Shown: positions 38,504 to 47,386 of the stretch, piece by piece
How the letters are laid out: each line of letters opens with the position of its first letter
Numbering within the stretch: the first letter of the stretch is position 1
Source of the DNA: Pedobacter sp. MR2016-24
GTDB taxonomy: Bacteria; Bacteroidota; Bacteroidia; Sphingobacteriales; Sphingobacteriaceae
Assembly: GCF_026239655.1 (NCBI RefSeq)
Contig: NZ_JAPIVO010000002.1
Coordinates: 1-64,000, forward strand
DNA: 64,000 nucleotides
Direction: 5' to 3'
Translations under genes and position numbers: made by a program
The notes under the pieces: generated by a model
Databases searched by the model: none
The model's input: only the letters and a program-made list of their open reading frames with translations
Told to the model about the DNA's origin: nothing

Positions 38504-39124
38504 ATGAAATTTTACAGGTTATTTATTCTGTTATTTGTCATTATTATTGGAGCCGATGTAAATGCTCAGGAAAATCCTGTGTCTTATAAATTTCCTTCAA
38601 AAGGCAAAAATGATACCATCAGGGTTGCCGGTACCAATGACGGGGGAGAAATGATTCCCTGGATTCCTCTAAATGAAGTAGTTATATATGGGGTGCGGGT
38701 TTTTAAGTCGCCGGCCGACCGTGCCGCTTTTAACCGTTTACGTTACAATGTACTGAAAGTGATGCCATATGCGCTCTTTGCGAAACGCAGATACGAGCAG
38801 CTGGAGCGTGATCTTGCAGTAACCGCAGATAAAAAAGAACATAAAAAGCTGATTAAAGCCTGTGATGCGGAGATCAAGCAGATGTTTAAAACAGAGATTA
38901 AAGAACTGACCATTACCCAGGGGCAGATTCTGACCAAGCTGATCGACCGGGAGGTCGGCCGTACCACCTATCAGATCGTCAAAGAAACACAGGGTGGCGT
39001 AAGAGCCTTTCTTTACCAGTCCGTAGCGCGTGTAGTTGGGCATAATCTCAAAAGCACTTATAATCCGGAGGAGGAGAGGGACATCGAATCTATTATCGCC
39101 TCTTCAGGTTATTACCAACAATAA
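38504..39124 (+). CDS. DUF4294 secreted protein
   Basis: A 206-residue protein with a signal peptide (about 1-22, ending DVNAQ) and a domain matching DUF4294: MIPWIPLNEVVIYG, then a helical part with FNRLRYNVLKVMPYALFAKRRY. The frame could begin at TTG 38486, but that overlaps the promoter, so the ATG at 38504 is used. Two codons' worth of spacer at most separate it from the glutathione peroxidase gene, so the two are co-transcribed. Function unknown. Confidence 0.84.
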   Translation: MKFYRLFILLFVIIIGADVNAQENPVSYKFPSKGKNDTIRVAGTNDGGEMIPWIPLNEVVIYGVRVFKSPADRAAFNRLRYNVLKVMPYALFAKRRYEQLERDLAVTADKKEHKKLIKACDAEIKQMFKTEIKELTITQGQILTKLIDREVGRTTYQIVKETQGGVRAFLYQSVARVVGHNLKSTYNPEEERDIESIIASSGYYQQ

Positions 39125-39126
39125 TT

Positions 39127-39624
39127 ATGACGGAAATCCCAAAGAATATCTATCAGTTTAAAGCCAGACTGATCAATGGAAAAGACAAAAACCTCTCTGA
39201 TTATAAAGGCAAAGTATTGCTGATTGTGAATATCGCTTCTGCTTGTGGTTTCGCTCCCCAACTGGAAGAACTGCAGGCTTTAAAAGAAATCATGAAAGAG
39301 GAAGAGTTCGAAATACTTGGATTTCCTTCCAATGATTTCGGGGGACAGGAGCCGCTGAACGGAATGGCCATCAATGAGTTCTGTTCGGTGAATTACGGTG
39401 TGCAGTTTCCTATTTTCGAAAAAATGATGATCCGCGGTGAACATGCTAATCCGATTTATAAGTTCCTGGGAGATAAAAATCTGAATGGTAAATTGAAGTC
39501 AACCCCACGCTGGAACTTTCACAAATACCTGATCAATAGAAATGGAGAAGTAGTAGATTACTTTTTTCCATTTACAAAACCATTATCTGCTAAAATCAGA
39601 AAGAAGATTCAGCGTTTGCTGTAA
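39127..39624 (+). CDS. Glutathione peroxidase-family thiol peroxidase
   Basis: A 165-residue thioredoxin-fold peroxidase. The peroxidatic Cys is C40 in NIASACGFAPQ (Ser-Ala-Cys in place of the more common SKCG). The Gln and Trp of the catalytic set are visible in FPSNDFGGQEP and RWNFHKYLI. Such enzymes usually use thioredoxin. The following bshB1 gene raises the possibility that bacillithiol is a partner, which is inference. Confidence 0.92.
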   Translation: MTEIPKNIYQFKARLINGKDKNLSDYKGKVLLIVNIASACGFAPQLEELQALKEIMKEEEFEILGFPSNDFGGQEPLNGMAINEFCSVNYGVQFPIFEKMMIRGEHANPIYKFLGDKNLNGKLKSTPRWNFHKYLINRNGEVVDYFFPFTKPLSAKIRKKIQRLL

Positions 39625-39665
39625 AAAAATGCCCTGCTGAGCAGGTTAAATAGAACAAAACAACA

Positions 39666-40382
39666 ATGAAATTAGATATATTAGTACTGGCCGTACATCC
39701 TGACGATGCAGAATTAGGATGTTCCGGAACAATTTTAAAACATATTGCTTTAGGAAAAAAAGTAGGTATAGTAGATTTTACAAGAGGTGAGCTGGGCACG
39801 CGTGGCACTGCGGAAACGCGTGATGCAGAAGCAGCAGATTCCGCAAATATTCTAGGGCTGCATGCCCGTGAGAACCTGAGATTCAAAGACGCTTTCTTTA
39901 AAAATGATGAGGCACATCAACTGGAAGTCATCCGGATGATCCGTAAATACCAGCCGGAGATGATATTCAGCAATGCATTGCGGGACAGGCACCCTGATCA
40001 TGGAAGGGCCGGAGATCTGGCTAATGATGCCTGTTTCTTATCAGGATTACCTAAAATTAAGACCATAGATAATGGATTGGAGCAGCAAGCATGGCGTCCG
40101 CGACTCAATTTTCAATATATCCAGGATTATTATATTCAGCCAGATATTATTGTCGACATTACCCCATTCATGGATACAAAACTGAAAGCAATTCAGGCTT
40201 TCAAGACGCAGTTTTATAATCCGGAAGAGGAGGCGCCATCTACTTATATCTCTTCACCAGAATTCTTTGAAAGTGTCATCGGACGGGCAAGGGAATTTGG
40301 CAAATCTATCGGTGCAACATACGGTGAAGGCTTCACTTCACGTAAACTCTTAGGAATAGATAACCTTTTCGACCTGCGTTAG
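39666..40382 (+). CDS. bshB1: Bacillithiol biosynthesis deacetylase BshB1
   Basis: LmbE-like zinc deacetylase turning GlcNAc-malate into GlcN-malate in bacillithiol synthesis. The family motif AVHPDDAELGCSG has H11, D13 and D14 as zinc and catalytic residues, and RHPDHGRAG supplies the later His. The 238-residue length fits BshB1 rather than general LmbE proteins. It follows gpx by 41 bases. Confidence 0.9.
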   Translation: MKLDILVLAVHPDDAELGCSGTILKHIALGKKVGIVDFTRGELGTRGTAETRDAEAADSANILGLHARENLRFKDAFFKNDEAHQLEVIRMIRKYQPEMIFSNALRDRHPDHGRAGDLANDACFLSGLPKIKTIDNGLEQQAWRPRLNFQYIQDYYIQPDIIVDITPFMDTKLKAIQAFKTQFYNPEEEAPSTYISSPEFFESVIGRAREFGKSIGATYGEGFTSRKLLGIDNLFDLR

Positions 40383-40427
40383 GGAACAAAACCGGCCGTT
40401 ATATGTTTTAACAATAAAGAACCAAAT

Positions 40428-41786
40428 ATGGCTGGTATATTCTCTAAAATAAAAAACGCATATGCGCTTTATCAAAGTGTTGATTTTGAAAAGCTGGATG
40501 CCTTATCAAAAAAAGTAGACCTGAAGAAAATTGTAGATTCAGTGGCAAGTCTGGATGAAACCCAGATCAATGGCTTAATGAAGATGCTCGGGACGCCTCA
40601 TAAAAAGAGAGAACTGCCAGCTATCAATGGTGATTTTTATCATTTGGGCGATTCTTTAAATGAAGAGGAGCGGGCACTGCAGCTTAAGGTCAGGGCTTTT
40701 CTCGAAAAAGAGGTTAAACCTCTGGTTAATGACTACTGGTTAAAAGCGGAATTTCCCTTTGAACTGATTCCGAAGATCGCCGAACTCAATATCTGCGGAC
40801 TAACCTATCAGGGTTATGGCTGTCCCGGTAAATCCAACCTGATGGAAGGCATACTCGCGATGGAAATGGCCAGGGTAGATACCTCTATGTCCACCTTTTT
40901 TGGGGTGCAAAGCGGCCTGGCTATGGGATCAATTTATCTGCTGGGTTCAGAGGAGCAGAAACAGGAGTGGCTTCCGGAAATGCAGCAGATGAAAATTATC
41001 GGGGCATTTGGATTGACAGAACCTGAGGTAGGATCTGCTGCTGCGGGCGGGCTGACGACCACGGCTAAAAGAACCGGTAATAAATGGATCATCAACGGAC
41101 AGAAAAAATGGATTGGTAATGCTACATTTTCTGATGTAACGATTATCTGGGCCAGGGATGTTGACGATAATGAGGTGAAAGGCTTCTTGGTCAGAAAAGG
41201 TAACAAAGGCATTTCCGTAGAAAAAATGAAAGATAAAATGGCCTTGCGCATTGTGCAGAACGGGCTGATTACACTGACCGACTGTGAGGTGGAGGAAACT
41301 GACCGCCTGCAAAATGCCAACTCCTTTAAAGATACGGCCAAGGTGTTGAGAATGACAAGGGCCGGAGTTGCCTGGCAGGCAGTCGGATGTGCCAGGGGAG
41401 CTTACGAAAGTGCGCTGGCTTATACGCAGACGCGTAAACAATTTGGTAAACCTATTGCCTCCTTCCAGCTGATACAAAATCACCTCGTGGAAATGCTGTC
41501 AAATCTAACAGCAATGCAAACACTTTGCTTTCGCTTGTCACAATTACAGGATCAGGGATTATTAACAGATGAGCATGCTTCACTAGCCAAGGTATTCTGT
41601 TCTTTGCGTACCAGGGATGTGGTGAGCAGGGCCAGAGAGGTAATGGGTGGAAATGGTATATTGCTGGAATATGATGTGGCACGCTTTGTTGCTGATGCAG
41701 AGGCGATCTATTCCTATGAAGGGACAAAAGAGATCAATTCACTCATTGTAGGTCGGGCAATCACTGGTTTTTCCGCTTTTGTGTAG
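40428..41786 (+). CDS. Acyl-CoA dehydrogenase, glutaryl-CoA dehydrogenase-like
   Basis: FAD enzyme of the acyl-CoA dehydrogenase family. The catalytic Glu is E431 in YSYEGTKEINSLIVGRAITG, the arrangement of glutaryl-CoA dehydrogenase, and the FGLTEPEVGSAA and WIGNATFSDV motifs contact FAD and substrate. About 70 extra N-terminal residues (MAGIFSKIKNAYALYQSV and following) precede the usual domain and look helical. Glutaryl-CoA is a lysine-breakdown product, and a lysine transaminase lies 5 kb away, but substrate is not proven. Confidence 0.88.
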   Translation: MAGIFSKIKNAYALYQSVDFEKLDALSKKVDLKKIVDSVASLDETQINGLMKMLGTPHKKRELPAINGDFYHLGDSLNEEERALQLKVRAFLEKEVKPLVNDYWLKAEFPFELIPKIAELNICGLTYQGYGCPGKSNLMEGILAMEMARVDTSMSTFFGVQSGLAMGSIYLLGSEEQKQEWLPEMQQMKIIGAFGLTEPEVGSAAAGGLTTTAKRTGNKWIINGQKKWIGNATFSDVTIIWARDVDDNEVKGFLVRKGNKGISVEKMKDKMALRIVQNGLITLTDCEVEETDRLQNANSFKDTAKVLRMTRAGVAWQAVGCARGAYESALAYTQTRKQFGKPIASFQLIQNHLVEMLSNLTAMQTLCFRLSQLQDQGLLTDEHASLAKVFCSLRTRDVVSRAREVMGGNGILLEYDVARFVADAEAIYSYEGTKEINSLIVGRAITGFSAFV

Positions 41787-41953
41787 AATTTGTACGATAA
41801 TGACCATTAATACGTTATTTTTTAGTTACGTAGATCTTATTCTGTGATTTTGTTTTTAATTTAGAATATATTTACGAGGCCTAAAATGTTTAAGCGTATG
41901 TCTCTGAGGTACAGAGATCGCACAAACATGATTACAAAAAAACTAAAAAACAC

Positions 41954-43090
41954 ATGAAAAAATTAATGTTATCATTACTATTGGCATCTCCTGCTTTAGC
42001 TTTCGCACAACAAGGTGCTTTCACGTTAAACGGGAAACTGGGTACGCTGAATGCTCCTGCAAAGGCATATCTGAACTATATGGCAGACGGAAAGCAAATC
42101 ATGGATTCAGCTGTCATTAACAAAGGTGCATTTGCATTCAAGGGAACAGTGAATGGTCCTACAGGTGCAAGGATTATCGTTGACCATACCGGAGCGGGAT
42201 TAAAAGCATTGGGAAGAAGTGCTGATAATGTTGTTGTATTCCTTGAACCAGCTACTATTAATGTTTCAGCAAAAGATTCTGTAAAGAACGTTGTTGTAAC
42301 CGGATCTAAACTGAATGATGAGAATGCGGCTTACAATAAATTTATTGCTGCTCCTTTAAATGAGATGAAAGCAATTAATGCAGAATACGGTTCAGCTCCT
42401 GAAGAAAAACAAAAAGATGCAGCATACCGCGCAGCGATGGGTGCACGTTATGAAAAAGCAGCAGGCGAAATAGAAACGTTGCAGGCTTCTTTTATTAAAG
42501 CTAATCCTGATTCTTATTTCAGTCTTTTAGCATTGCAGGAAAGTACTCAGAACGGGTTTGATATCGCGAAAGTTGAACCTGCTTTCAAAGGTCTTTCTGC
42601 TAAACTTCGTGCTACGCCTGCAGGTGTAGAGTTTGCAAAAGCTATTGAAGGGGCACGGGCGACTTCAGTTGGTGCAATGGCGCCGGATTTTACACAGAAT
42701 GATGTGAATGACAAACCGGTTTCACTATCCAGTTTCCGTGGTAAATATGTATTGTTAGACTTCTGGGCTTCATGGTGTGGACCTTGTCGTGCGGAAAACC
42801 CGAATGTTGTTACTGCTTTCAACAAATTCAAAGACAAAGGATTTACTGTACTGGGCGTATCATTAGATCAGCCGGGTAAAAAAGATGCATGGTTAGCAGC
42901 TATTGCGAAAGACGGATTGGCATGGACTCAGGTATCTGACCTTAAATTCTGGAACAACGATGTTGCTAAATTATACGGTATCAGAAGCATTCCTCAGAAT
43001 TACCTGATTGATCCAACTGGTAAAATTGTAGCTTCTAACCTGAGAGGAGAAGAACTGCAGTCTAAATTAGCTGAACTGATCAAACTATAA
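41954..43090 (+). CDS. TlpA-like periplasmic thioredoxin with DUF4369 domain
   Basis: Signal peptide (about 1-18, ending LAFAQ), an N-terminal DUF4369-type beta domain (about 20-110), a helical middle, then a thioredoxin/AhpC-TSA domain with the WASWCGPCR redox pair C275 and C278 and the cis-Pro in RSIPQNYLID. The layout is common in Bacteroidota and is thought to reduce or isomerise exported proteins. A long hairpin follows. Confidence 0.92.
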   Translation: MKKLMLSLLLASPALAFAQQGAFTLNGKLGTLNAPAKAYLNYMADGKQIMDSAVINKGAFAFKGTVNGPTGARIIVDHTGAGLKALGRSADNVVVFLEPATINVSAKDSVKNVVVTGSKLNDENAAYNKFIAAPLNEMKAINAEYGSAPEEKQKDAAYRAAMGARYEKAAGEIETLQASFIKANPDSYFSLLALQESTQNGFDIAKVEPAFKGLSAKLRATPAGVEFAKAIEGARATSVGAMAPDFTQNDVNDKPVSLSSFRGKYVLLDFWASWCGPCRAENPNVVTAFNKFKDKGFTVLGVSLDQPGKKDAWLAAIAKDGLAWTQVSDLKFWNNDVAKLYGIRSIPQNYLIDPTGKIVASNLRGEELQSKLAELIKL

Positions 43091-43128
43091 GAAGCTGCTA
43101 GCATAGCGAAAGATATATCTTTATAAAA

Positions 43129-43181
43129 AGACCTCAGGAATCAGGATCCGCTCATAGGAGTAGCCTGATTCCTGAGGTCTT
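43129..43181. terminator. Bidirectional terminator
   Basis: An 18-bp perfect stem (43129-43146 with 43164-43181) with a 17-base loop between the convergent tlpA-like and protease-nuclease genes. Confidence 0.85.
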
Positions 43182-43189
43182 CTCATTTA

Positions 43190-45031
43190 TCAGATGGCTT
43201 CTGCCAGCTCAATATGCGCTGTCAGTTCAGGGAAATCAATAAAGGGATTCCTGTTGCCCTGCAACAGGTAGATTTCCCGGTTCCGGTGTTTCTCGTACAA
43301 GGTGACAGGCTGATCTTTTGCCCAACGCTTTAACATGACTAAATCCTCTTTTTTGTAAACCGTAATTGCCCTGGGATACCTGACCAGGAAGTACAATACT
43401 GCACGGGCAACGATGCCTTTGTTTTGCTCTGGCTCAAATTTATTATTTTCCATGTTTCCACAGGAGGGTCTTTCTACTTCCAATGGTAAAAGCTGTGGTT
43501 CATAACCCGGAAAATCATCATAAACATGGTTATTCCTGAAGCTGTTACAGCGGGATTCGCAGGCAAACAAATGGTGAAGATCGCCCCGCATGGGTTCTTG
43601 TTTATTAAACCACGACTGGCAGACTACATGTTCACAATTATAGGGTAAGGCTGCTTCCAGTGCTTCTACTTCGAGATTATAGGCTTCCTGTGTAATTTTA
43701 TTCTCTTTTTTTGCCAGTTCAATAAACTTCAGTTCTCTTTCGATATCTACCTTTTTATCTTCAAGTATCAATTCCTGGGAAGTGAATTCCTTGCCCGAAT
43801 AAATACTTCTCAGGACGCCATCAGGGTAAAGGTCTACCTTGGGGTATACATATCTGGAAGGACTATAGTTATGGTGATTGCTATGTGTACGTTCCAGCAG
43901 CTGATGTAACTGATCAAAAGTTGCCAGCTTCAGATCACTTATTTTCTTATAATAATTCAGCTGATCTGTTTTATCTTTTTCTTCAGGATAATAGATTTCA
44001 TCTTTCAGTTCTTCCGTATCAATTCCCATAGAGGTACTGATCATACTGATGTCGCTAACGGGCTTAAAATACTCCAGTAAAAAGGGGTAACTCAGCATCG
44101 CTTCAGTTGTGATGTCATACACAACACTGCTCACTCTCACCCCTTCATTTTCCAGCCAGTCTACCTGCAATTCGCCCTGCGACTTATCCCAGGGCTCTCC
44201 TGCTAAATTCAATATTTCCCCTTCTTCATTATATCGGGGGATGCCTGCATGATGCACCGCGACGGCTTCCCATTTATCATTAAAAACAGGAGCACCGGAC
44301 GATCCGCTTTTTGTATCCGTCACATATCTGATGAATTTTGGCATAGAAAGATTGGTAACCTGATTTGCTCTCAGTGCTACCTTTTTCATCTTTCCATCAG
44401 GATGCTGGATGATAGAAACGTAATTGCCCTCCTTGGTTTTACCCAGGTTGGAATTAAGCTTCAGGAACCCGAATTCGCCCAATTGGCCCAAACCGTCCGT
44501 CGTTATACTTTCCACCCAAACTATCGTATAATCCAGCTCTTCATTGGTGTAAAATAACTGAGCAGCATTAAAACGGAATACTTTTACGGGTAGGGGTAAA
44601 TCATTTGCCCCTTTTTCATAATCAAATTCGGCATAAGAATAGGTTGCGTAATTTTTATCCGGCAGTACATGGTTATTGGTAATCAGAATATTGGGGGCAA
44701 TTAAAAAGCCGGTGCCAAAGCCTTCATCACCTTCCTGTGAAACGATATTTATCCTGCATACTGCTTTTGAAGCCCGAAGTCCTTTTTCCAGGTAATTCGC
44801 ATCCAGTGTGTCATCACCTTTAATTACACGCTCTCTCAGTAAATGATCGTTAATAAACTGATTGATGCTGAGGTCGTGCTCCTTCAGGTAATAATCCATT
44901 TGACGGGGGATCACTTTTGCGGCAGTAGGCCCGGCTATCATTTTGTGGCTGGCCGCGGGTATAAATGCGGAGATGACCGTACGCAGCTTCGTCTTTTCAA
45001 TCTGATCTGCGAATTTTTCGAAAGTATTCAT
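43190..45031 (-). CDS. Trypsin-like protease fused to an endonuclease-I domain
   Basis: A 613-residue protein without signal peptide. Residues 1-95 form a helical N-terminal region (MDYYLKEHDLSINQFINDHLLRERVIKG) before the protease. The protease domain (about 95-310) has the full catalytic triad: H121 in ITNNHV, D167 in EELDYTIV, S245 in GSSGAPVF. A linker (310-455) follows. The C-terminal domain (about 455-605) resembles endonuclease I: E467-H468 in YNCEHVVCQSW, DLHHL at 484-488, and N496 in CNSFRNNHVY. It carries extra Cys (466, 471, 491, 495). The fusion is unusual; a conflict or cell-death role is possible but not shown. It is transcribed away from tlpA, and a second minus-strand gene lies upstream. 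Confidence 0.82.
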   Translation of the reverse strand: MNTFEKFADQIEKTKLRTVISAFIPAASHKMIAGPTAAKVIPRQMDYYLKEHDLSINQFINDHLLRERVIKGDDTLDANYLEKGLRASKAVCRINIVSQEGDEGFGTGFLIAPNILITNNHVLPDKNYATYSYAEFDYEKGANDLPLPVKVFRFNAAQLFYTNEELDYTIVWVESITTDGLGQLGEFGFLKLNSNLGKTKEGNYVSIIQHPDGKMKKVALRANQVTNLSMPKFIRYVTDTKSGSSGAPVFNDKWEAVAVHHAGIPRYNEEGEILNLAGEPWDKSQGELQVDWLENEGVRVSSVVYDITTEAMLSYPFLLEYFKPVSDISMISTSMGIDTEELKDEIYYPEEKDKTDQLNYYKKISDLKLATFDQLHQLLERTHSNHHNYSPSRYVYPKVDLYPDGVLRSIYSGKEFTSQELILEDKKVDIERELKFIELAKKENKITQEAYNLEVEALEAALPYNCEHVVCQSWFNKQEPMRGDLHHLFACESRCNSFRNNHVYDDFPGYEPQLLPLEVERPSCGNMENNKFEPEQNKGIVARAVLYFLVRYPRAITVYKKEDLVMLKRWAKDQPVTLYEKHRNREIYLLQGNRNPFIDFPELTAHIELAEAI

Positions 45032-45133
45032 ATCAACGGCTTTATATACAGGTTATTAAGTAAATATAATAACCTTTCGCCTATCTAAATCTGAAAACCA
45101 ATAGTATAATGCAATCTTAACTGCTTTTTAATC

Positions 45134-45547
45134 TTATGGGACGTATTTGAACGGGTGTTTTGTCACACTTGTATGTCCGACAGGTCCTTTTTCATACATT
45201 GCGATACAGGACTTGTTGAAAGAACTATCAAAATTTATAGCTCCCGGATAGAGCGCTGCAGGCGTAGCACTGCCCTCCATAAAATAATAAACCTTGGTAG
45301 TACCCCCTTTAAGATGTGGTTTGTAATTGCCGAAGGTCTCCATTTCTGACCATGCCGTATCCTTTACGCTAACCACAAATACATACTGAACGGGGCCTGT
45401 ATTATTCTCATTTCTGTATTGGGCAACATCTTTAAATCCTCCTTTAAGGTCGCCCGAACCCGGCTGAAAAAACGTACCCTTTAACATCCAGATCACCAGA
45501 AAAAATACCAGGACACCCAGAAAGATATTTACTTTTTTATTCCTCAT
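45134..45547 (-). CDS. Small membrane-anchored hypothetical protein
   Basis: A 137-residue protein with one N-terminal helix (about 7-27, VNIFLGVLVFFLVIWMLKG) and a mixed polar domain containing YVFVVSVKDTAWSEMETFGN. I recognise no family. The start lies directly behind the stop of the lysine transaminase gene (45548), so it is co-transcribed with it. A role in that pathway is not evident. Confidence 0.7.
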   Translation of the reverse strand: MRNKKVNIFLGVLVFFLVIWMLKGTFFQPGSGDLKGGFKDVAQYRNENNTGPVQYVFVVSVKDTAWSEMETFGNYKPHLKGGTTKVYYFMEGSATPAALYPGAINFDSSFNKSCIAMYEKGPVGHTSVTKHPFKYVP

Positions 45548-46879
45548 TTATAAAGCAGCTAATATTTTAGTCATCACCTCCACTCCGAGATCTATGTGAC
45601 TTTTTTCCATAATTAACGCAGGTCTGAAGCGGATAGTCTGTGCACCGCATCCAAGGAACATCACGTTTTGTGCTAAACCTTTTTGAATAAAGGTATTACG
45701 CATGTCAGTATCCGGAAAATCAAAAGCACATAGCAAACCTTTTCCCCTGACATTACTGATCTGATCATATTTTTCAGCAAGCGCATGGAGGTGATCCATC
45801 AGGTACCGGCCTACTTCAGCCGCGTTATTACACAACTGATCATCATGCAAAATCTGCAGTATCTGTGTAGACCTCACCATATCCACAAGATTACCGCCCC
45901 AGGTAGAATTAATCCTTGATGGAATCCGGAATACATTATTTTCTATTTCATCGACTTTGTGGCCTACTAATATGCCGCATACCTGCATTTTTTTGCCGAA
46001 AGCAAGAATATCCGGCCTTGCTTTTTCACTGTAATGCTGATGGCACCAGAATTTACCCGTCAGTCCAACCCCGGTCTGTACCTCATCATAAATCAGAAAA
46101 GCATCATTTTCATCAGCAATCGCACGAAGCTGAATCAGGAACTCTTCCCGCAGGTGGTTATCGCCCCCCTCAGATTGTATCGGCTCTATGATAATCGCAC
46201 AGATATCATCTTTATGTTCCAGAAATGCCTGTTTAACCTGCGCAATGGAAAGTTCTTCTGTCTCTATTGCTATAGCTAAATTGCCATCCTCCAATGGGAA
46301 TTTCACTGTCGGGATGCTTACCCTTGGCCAGTCGAACTTGGCAAACCATTTTGTTTTATCAGGATGTGTATTCGTTAAACTTAGCGTATATCCCGTTCTC
46401 CCATGAAAAGCTTTTTCAAAATGGAGTACCTTAAAGCCTTTTTCTTCCTTGTAACCTTTTGTAAAGTTTTTCTGTACTTTCCAGTCCATCGCTACCTTAA
46501 TCGCATTCTCTACCGCCAATCCTCCACCGGCAATGAAAAACGCATGCGGAAGATAAGATGGGATACCAATAGCGCCAAAGGTTTTCACGAATTCAGCATA
46601 TTGCTGTGTATAAACGTCTGAATTAGATGGATTAGCAATAGCTGCCTGAAGCAGACTATGCTTAAAAGCTTCATCATTCACCATCTTCGGGTGATTATAA
46701 CCCAGAGGAACTGAAGCAAAACAGGTGAAAAAATCAAGCAGCCTGCGTTTGTACTTCGAATCATAAATATATACGCCATTACTCTGGCCCATGTCATACG
46801 TCAAATCAAATCCATCAGCTAAAATATGCTGGCTTAAAGTTGCGTTAACTTCTTCTGGTGAGACACTAAGTTGGTACAT
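45548..46879 (-). CDS. lat: L-lysine 6-transaminase
   Basis: PLP aminotransferase class III of the L-lysine epsilon-transaminase type, making 2-aminoadipate 6-semialdehyde. Seen: NPSNSDVYTQQYAEFV, the PLP-contact run IIEPIQSEGGDNH, IYDEVQTGVGLTGKFW, and the Schiff-base Lys near 293 in FGKKMQVCG. The 443-residue length fits. Its promoter element is about 22 bases upstream. Confidence 0.88.
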   Translation of the reverse strand: MYQLSVSPEEVNATLSQHILADGFDLTYDMGQSNGVYIYDSKYKRRLLDFFTCFASVPLGYNHPKMVNDEAFKHSLLQAAIANPSNSDVYTQQYAEFVKTFGAIGIPSYLPHAFFIAGGGLAVENAIKVAMDWKVQKNFTKGYKEEKGFKVLHFEKAFHGRTGYTLSLTNTHPDKTKWFAKFDWPRVSIPTVKFPLEDGNLAIAIETEELSIAQVKQAFLEHKDDICAIIIEPIQSEGGDNHLREEFLIQLRAIADENDAFLIYDEVQTGVGLTGKFWCHQHYSEKARPDILAFGKKMQVCGILVGHKVDEIENNVFRIPSRINSTWGGNLVDMVRSTQILQILHDDQLCNNAAEVGRYLMDHLHALAEKYDQISNVRGKGLLCAFDFPDTDMRNTFIQKGLAQNVMFLGCGAQTIRFRPALIMEKSHIDLGVEVMTKILAAL

Positions 46880-46901
46880 AATTTTACATTTTGGTTCATT
46901 T

Positions 46902-46909
46902 CAAATGTA
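46902..46909 (-). promoter_or_regulatory. -7 promoter element of lat
   Basis: TACATTTG on the minus strand, 22 bases before the ATG. Confidence 0.5.
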
Positions 46910-47366
46910 GTAAAAACCCCCTTAATAACAAATTGAGGCCATATTTAGCGAAGAAAAGATAAAAACATACTTTAAACGTTTTAAAGTGGGTTTATTACAA
47001 TTTCTACCAGATGTCTTTTAAGTTTTTTATGTTTTGCATCGTAAGTGCAATAGTATAAAGACCCAGTTATGGCTATATACTATTCCAATGAAGAAGCATA
47101 ATTTTAGACTAAAATTTTCATTGGCTCAAACCGTTAGGTGTGAAAGATGCATCTCCTCATGCTGAAGGATGGAATGGCAAGGAGCATTGGTTGTTGAATT
47201 AAATAAAAGAAATCTTAATGACACTCCTTTTCGTATCTCCTATAACAGTTTTTTTATATATTCACGTCTGAATTTACATTTATGCCTTCCTTTTAATGCA
47301 GGGATGTATTTGTTTTGATGTTCTGCTTCGTGCCGTATCAATGAAATCCTTAATTAGTATAGAAAA

Positions 47367-47374
47367 TATCTTTG
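47367..47374 (+). promoter_or_regulatory. -7 promoter element of the coiled-coil DHp gene
   Basis: TATCTTTG ends 12 bases before the ATG at 47387. Confidence 0.5.
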
Positions 47375-47386
47375 TCGAACCAGAAT

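Larger units (their letters stand above)
46880..47386. other. Intergenic region with a possible coding remnant
   Basis: 507-base divergent spacer. It contains the lat promoter element at one end and the coiled-coil gene promoter at the other. In between, around 47110-47202 on the plus strand, an open stretch encodes a plausible protein-like segment (SPHAEGWNGKEHWLLN) bounded by stops, so it may be a decayed gene tail. Nothing else is recognisable. Confidence 0.4.

Noticed and set aside
46880..47366. tRNA or small RNA gene in the long spacer
   Set aside because: No cloverleaf arms or TTCGA-type T-loop could be traced by eye.
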